Position numbers and translations under genes: made by a program. Below the pieces are notes generated by a model. That model saw nothing but the letters and a program-made list of their open reading frames with translations. It had not been told where the DNA came from and searched no databases. A DNA stretch of 64,000 bases from an uncultured Bacteroides sp. GTDB taxonomy: Bacteria > Bacteroidota > Bacteroidia > Bacteroidales > Bacteroidaceae. Each line of letters starts with the position of its first letter. The first letter of the stretch is position 1. Location: positions 33,437 through 97,436 of the forward strand of contig NZ_CAUCSQ010000016.1 in the NCBI RefSeq assembly GCF_958445495.1. The letters are read 5' to 3'. Shown here piece after piece: positions 59,989-64,000 of the stretch.

Positions 59989-61929
59989 TTAATTTCTAGT
60001 TAATGTGAAACTTGCTTTAGGATGTTTATCTGTAAAGTTTGTATGCAAATATAGCCAAGTGCTTCCTTTATCGTTGGAGCAGAATGGTATTAATGTCTGC
60101 ATTCTTGCTGTTCCATTGGCTTCTAAATATAGCGTGCCATTATAAAATGCTCCAATAATATTTCCAGTTGTTTCAACTCTTTTCCACGTATTAGCAGTTT
60201 TGGGATCGCCAATTGTAGCATAACTCATTTGCCATAAAAGAGGATTTTCTTCATCAGGTTCATGAATCGTTTGTGGAATTGGAATACTTATTTGAGTAGT
60301 TTCTTGATTATAGTTCATAATTAGTGGATACTTTTTAAGAATTTGATCATAAGGTTGTATTCCATATACATAATAGGACTCATTTTTGACTTTTTCTTCT
60401 ATTTTTATTGTGAATTTCATGTTTCCTGCCCATTGATTCCAAGAATTATTTACCCATGAAATACAACTTGCTGTGACATTCCATTCTCCAAGATAGTATT
60501 TGTAATTAATACGGGTTGTTGTTTCTGAAAATGTAAAATCTGTTCTTCCATATATTTGTCCAGTCCAATTAACTTTCTCTTCGTATAATGTTTCTCCAAC
60601 CTGATTAATGATTGTTTCAGAATTCTTGGATATTTGTAAATTATAAAGAGCAAAATATCCCCAACTGTCTTTAATTTGATTTAGGTATCCAGGGTTGGGA
60701 TTTCCTCCTTCTGTTAGATTTATAGCATAAGGACATTGTTTTCCCTCGTCAATGTGACCTAGTTTATCCCATAAATTATAGTTTCCATAAACAGTGTAGT
60801 CTAATAAATCATTTACATCTTTACCTTCGACCTCTCCTAAAGGATAATTGATAGAAGCACCACCATTTTCTTGCTTACACCAATATATTCCCAGTTGTTT
60901 ATCAGGCATTATTTGCCGGCACTCATAAATTAGACGGCTATATTGTTCTTGTGAAGGTGTCACTAAACCGGGATATCCTACTACTTGGTCGTAGTTTGAC
61001 CATTCATCATCAAAACTGATGCCGTCAAATCCATAGATATCTACATAGGATTTTAGTTCTTTGGCAAAATCTTTAGCGGCTTCATCTCCCAAACTTCTCA
61101 TCCCAGCCGGTGTATGATCACCTAAAATGGTTAAATGTACTTTTATTCCTTTTTGTTGTAATGGGCGGATGAGCTTATCAGCATTCTCCAAAACAAAAGT
61201 TACTTGTGGGTTACAATATACATATGGTTTTCCTTCCTCATTTAAGCGAATATTGGCTGCAAAAACATTGACAATATCGAAAAAGGGTTTCCCGCTGTTT
61301 TCCATAGTATATTCGCCTGTATTCAATATATTCTCATTATTCACCTCTATGTAACAAATTGTTTTGACTGTTCCTTTCTCCGTATTGGGCAGGGCAGCTT
61401 GTGGAGTTACAAGATAGATATAGGACTGATTATTGCTTGAAGTCTCAATTCCGTCTGAAGCAGTTGCAGATACTGCAACTGCATACGTAGTGCCTATTGT
61501 TCCTCCGGACTGAATATCTAACTCAATAGATGAGGATTTTTGCTTCCCTGCCGAGATTGTTGTGACTCCTTCATTTTCTAATGAAAGCTTATCTGTCGGA
61601 TACATTGGATAGTTGGTTCCGTTGGCTTGATTGTAAGCTTTTAAAATTGACTCGTCGATTTTGAATGTAACCGTAATATCTTTATTGGCAGCTTTATTCA
61701 GTTCAAAATATAAGTGTCCAGTACCGTGTTTATCTCCATTAATAGTTATGGAGGTTAGGGCTTTTGCTCCGGCTGCAGATTTGACATAGCCAAAGTTACC
61801 TTCTATATTGCCAAATGATTTGTTTTCAGATGATATAGTAATATCATCTTCGCAGGCAATAAATAGATTACTCGTACAGGCTAATATCGCAATCCAAAAA
61901 GATGATTTGATAAATCTCGTATATTTCAT
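59989..61929 (-). CDS. GH18 endo-beta-N-acetylglucosaminidase-like lipoprotein with N-terminal DUF1735
   Basis: 646 residues. Signal peptide with lipobox (LFIAC, Cys 26). Residues about 45-180 are a DUF1735-type module (HLYFELNKAANKDITVTFKIDESILKAYNQANGTNYPMYP). The GH18 barrel follows, with the catalytic YGFDGISFDDEW (D302-G-I-S-F-D307-D308-E309), the DGxxxDxE pattern of Endo F1/H-type enzymes that cleave the chitobiose core of N-glycans. The C-terminal part is a beta-rich DUF4361-like domain (about 480-646). It is the most distal gene seen of a minus-strand glycan locus. N-glycan specificity is inferred from family and context. Confidence 0.88.
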   Translation of the reverse strand: MKYTRFIKSSFWIAILACTSNLFIACEDDITISSENKSFGNIEGNFGYVKSAAGAKALTSITINGDKHGTGHLYFELNKAANKDITVTFKIDESILKAYNQANGTNYPMYPTDKLSLENEGVTTISAGKQKSSSIELDIQSGGTIGTTYAVAVSATASDGIETSSNNQSYIYLVTPQAALPNTEKGTVKTICYIEVNNENILNTGEYTMENSGKPFFDIVNVFAANIRLNEEGKPYVYCNPQVTFVLENADKLIRPLQQKGIKVHLTILGDHTPAGMRSLGDEAAKDFAKELKSYVDIYGFDGISFDDEWSNYDQVVGYPGLVTPSQEQYSRLIYECRQIMPDKQLGIYWCKQENGGASINYPLGEVEGKDVNDLLDYTVYGNYNLWDKLGHIDEGKQCPYAINLTEGGNPNPGYLNQIKDSWGYFALYNLQISKNSETIINQVGETLYEEKVNWTGQIYGRTDFTFSETTTRINYKYYLGEWNVTASCISWVNNSWNQWAGNMKFTIKIEEKVKNESYYVYGIQPYDQILKKYPLIMNYNQETTQISIPIPQTIHEPDEENPLLWQMSYATIGDPKTANTWKRVETTGNIIGAFYNGTLYLEANGTARMQTLIPFCSNDKGSTWLYLHTNFTDKHPKASFTLTRN

Positions 61930-61958
61930 AACTTAATTCTAATTAAAATTGTTGATAA

Positions 61959-63128
61959 TTAATCCTCTTTAGCGGGAAGAGAAACGTCTACCCAGGTTAA
62001 TTTTGAAGAGGGAGTTGCATTATTACCATTTACGGAATAATCTTTTATCTCGTCAATACCATCATTTAATTTCCAGTAGGCCACTAATCCTTGAGAATTA
62101 GGATCTACATCATATGCATGATCCTGTGCATTAATTTCCTCTTCACTTAATACGCGGTTCCAAATTCGTACTTCAGCAATATCTGCATCTAACCATCGTT
62201 CATTATTATATGAGTAGCCTATCCAGAAACAGCGTGGTTTACCGTTAGATTCGTCGGAGTGAGGAATGCCCCAATCAATAGCACCAATATCCATTCGGCT
62301 ATCGGTTACTAATTCTCCATTGTAGTAAGCTTTTAAATTTTTTGCACTTGCGTCATAGGTAATAGCGATATGTAACCACTCTTCTAATGGCACATCTCTG
62401 TTAATGTGAATATTGGTCTGTGACGAAGTTCCTGCAATCTGCAAATGGTTTTTAGATATATCATTATCACCGAAGCGGAATAAGAATTTTCCTTCAATAC
62501 CCATCAACGTACTAATCGCATTGTTGAAACTGTGAGGACGGATCAGAGCTTCTGCTGTTAATGCATTGAGGTTATTAACAACTTCTGGATTTTTCCAGTC
62601 TACATAGATGTTATTCTCTTTGATATTTGCCACCTTGTTGATAAGTGAAGCCCCTTTAAATACATAATAGAATGTACGTGATGACGCGAGAATATTGATA
62701 CTAGCACTATTTACTGTGATAGGAAGTATGTATACTTTATCAATATTTAGTTGATTGATTTCTGTAAAAGATACGGTAATTGGAGCTGAAATAACGCTAC
62801 CGGTCTGAATCTTTCCCGTTGTAGTAGAAAGAAAGTAATGTTTCTCCGGTAGTTCTTCTACGTCATTTGTATAGTAAATCGCTTTGTACGTAGAGATTAA
62901 TGAAGGATCCACTTTAATAGTGAATTCTACATCCGTAGCTTCCGGCTTTGCCATTTCTACCTGAAAAGTCCGTTCATCGGACTCTATATTGGATTTTACC
63001 AAGATATTTTCGGGAGTAGTGGAACTCATGAAGATATTGTTGGAAAAATTCTCTGTGTCATCGTTGCATCCTGTGAATACACTGATCAGTAGTCCCAATA
63101 TAATACTGTATGATTTTTGTAGTTTCAT
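61959..63128 (-). CDS. DUF1735 and LamG-like domain lipoprotein, surface glycan-binding candidate
   Basis: 389 residues. The lipobox is FTGC (Cys 21). Residues about 40-170 are a DUF1735-like Ig module (FQVEMAKPEATDVEFTIKVDPSLISTYKAIY). A LamG/concanavalin-type domain (about 190-380) is shown by AEALIRPHSFNNAISTLMGIEGKFLFRFGD, VPLEEWLHIAITYDASAKNLKAYYNGELV and DIAEVRIWNRVLSEEEI. No catalytic residues are evident, so glycan binding at the cell surface is the likely role. It sits between the GH18 enzyme and the GH18-like protein in one transcript. Confidence 0.87.
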   Translation of the reverse strand: MKLQKSYSIILGLLISVFTGCNDDTENFSNNIFMSSTTPENILVKSNIESDERTFQVEMAKPEATDVEFTIKVDPSLISTYKAIYYTNDVEELPEKHYFLSTTTGKIQTGSVISAPITVSFTEINQLNIDKVYILPITVNSASINILASSRTFYYVFKGASLINKVANIKENNIYVDWKNPEVVNNLNALTAEALIRPHSFNNAISTLMGIEGKFLFRFGDNDISKNHLQIAGTSSQTNIHINRDVPLEEWLHIAITYDASAKNLKAYYNGELVTDSRMDIGAIDWGIPHSDESNGKPRCFWIGYSYNNERWLDADIAEVRIWNRVLSEEEINAQDHAYDVDPNSQGLVAYWKLNDGIDEIKDYSVNGNNATPSSKLTWVDVSLPAKED

Positions 63129-63138
63129 GATAGTTGAG

Positions 63139-64000
63139 TTATTTGATGGGGGCTGGGTTCATAATATTAATAACTTCTTTTACATTACGGTAAGTACCGT
63201 TTGTTTGATAATAATCATTCTGAACATTATCAATTGCGATACCAGATTTATTATATTCCGAAGAAATAGATGTAATCCAGTAAGCCGTTTCAATGGTAGC
63301 TAGCTCTTTTCCCAGATAACCTGTTGTATCAGAGGAATCTAAAGAAGGTGTGGAAACTGCCATTATAAAACGGTCAGTAGGTACTCCCGGCTCTAGGCAA
63401 TCCTGAATAGTAAGAGAGAATTTATTCACATCGGTTACTTGATAGAATTCTATTATAATGTGGAGAAAACGACTCAACTGCTCTTTCTTTATTATATTCT
63501 GTGGCTTTCCTTGAAAAGAAAGAAATTTGTTTTTGTTTTCTTTTTTCCATTCAGATATTGTATTAAAGAATACTTCTTGAGTTGCTTCGTAGGATACTTT
63601 ATCCTCGTCTGTCATGTATTTTGGGTTTTTCCCATTGAATTTGGTGATGATTCCATCGAAAGCTTCCGAATATGTCAGTTGCTTTTTTACTTCTTCTCTC
63701 AGAAAGCCGTCAAATGTATTTTCTGGGCTTTCTTTCATTTGTATTTGGGAAGCCGTTATCTGCTCTTCGTCATATTTAGCTTTGATATCATCATAACTAA
63801 TCGCATAAGCCACTTTTGTCCCTTTATCTTTTAAAATCTTTATTTCTTCTCTCTCGAAAGGTACTAACTCTTCCGGATGAGTTAATATAACAATGTCAAT
63901 ACTGTCAGGTAAGTCGCTCATGTGTTGCCCACGATTATAAGGAACCTTTTCACTGTTGTCAAACCATGCATACACAAACTTATGTTCCGACTTTTTGTAT
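63139..64000 (-). CDS. GH18-like surface glycan-binding protein lacking catalytic acids (5' end outside window)
   Basis: At least 286 residues; the frame stays open to base 64000 (codons for YKKSEHKF precede the first in-window start-like codon), so the N-terminus and lipobox lie beyond the edge. The core follows the GH18 layout (IDIVILTHPEELVPFEREEIKILKDKGTKVAYAISYDD; ATIETAYWITSISSEYNKSGIAIDNVQNDYY). However, the position of the catalytic motif reads SEAFDGIITKFNGKNP: DG is kept but the following D-x-D-x-E acids are gone. It therefore probably binds rather than cleaves glycan, as seen in some GH18-like proteins of mannosidic N-glycan loci. Confidence 0.82.
   Translation of the reverse strand, partial: YKKSEHKFVYAWFDNSEKVPYNRGQHMSDLPDSIDIVILTHPEELVPFEREEIKILKDKGTKVAYAISYDDIKAKYDEEQITASQIQMKESPENTFDGFLREEVKKQLTYSEAFDGIITKFNGKNPKYMTDEDKVSYEATQEVFFNTISEWKKENKNKFLSFQGKPQNIIKKEQLSRFLHIIIEFYQVTDVNKFSLTIQDCLEPGVPTDRFIMAVSTPSLDSSDTTGYLGKELATIETAYWITSISSEYNKSGIAIDNVQNDYYQTNGTYRNVKEVINIMNPAPIK

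Overview
The window is a 64 kb stretch of a Bacteroides-type chromosome. Three things point there: two complete SusC/SusD outer-membrane uptake pairs and the end of a glycan-utilisation locus; many lipoproteins with Bacteroidetes-style lipoboxes (DUF4302, BACON, DUF4827, DUF1735); and start regions that lack strong Shine-Dalgarno sequences but repeatedly carry the Bacteroides promoter signature (-7 box TAnnTTTG). The species cannot be fixed from sequence alone. There is no rRNA, CRISPR array or intact insertion sequence; one tRNA is present.

Layout. 1-8.8 kb holds housekeeping genes: the recG 3' end, ndk, an M23/LysM envelope peptidase, a DUF1599 protein, a DoxX-like/thioredoxin-like membrane protein, tpiA, a SPOR protein and folE, converging on dnaG. 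At 9-10 kb a GT25 glycosyltransferase lies behind an unusually hairpin-rich leader. 10.1-14.4 kb (minus strand) is an aromatic amino-acid operon: pheA, an aminotransferase, a DAHP synthase-chorismate mutase fusion and tyrA. It is preceded by a 28-codon leader peptide dominated by Phe and Tyr codons and by mutually exclusive antiterminator and terminator hairpins. This is the strongest regulatory discovery in the window. 14.5-20.1 kb (minus) has a TPR protein, recQ and recJ (overlapping) and a hotdog thioesterase.

20.4-25.1 kb is a SusC/SusD pair with no enzymes or regulator beside it. 25.3-35 kb is a run of plus-strand core genes (Sua5, ClC channel, fmt, rpe, comEC, a DHH phosphoesterase, a DUF4827 lipoprotein and a glmM-like mutase). 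35-36.3 kb holds a Cys-rich unknown protein behind a duplicated start region with a hairpin, then a DUF2867 protein. 36.8-44.9 kb (minus) is a second SusC/SusD operon carrying a zinc-metallohydrolase lipoprotein, a DUF4302 lipoprotein and a BACON-like lipoprotein, with no glycosidase. This suggests peptide or protein-derived substrates.

45.5-59.5 kb is mixed core: a periplasmic glutathione peroxidase, NUDIX, queA, tRNA-Pro(GGG), an AraC regulator, aroB, a TonB-dependent receptor with a Gly/Arg/Pro tail, cardiolipin synthase, rsmD with DUF3822 and a membrane-anchored protein, and a RecD-like helicase. After a decayed ATPase fragment at 59.6 kb, the minus strand carries the 3' end of a GH18 glycan locus: a catalytic endo-beta-N-acetylglucosaminidase-like lipoprotein, a DUF1735-LamG lipoprotein, and a GH18-like protein that has lost the catalytic acidic residues and runs off the window edge.

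How the genes work together. The aromatic operon and the separate aroB supply chorismate, Phe and Tyr, with the leader sensing charged tRNA-Phe and tRNA-Tyr. The three Sus-type loci import different nutrients across the outer membrane. All functional calls rest on motif recognition by eye; no database search was run.
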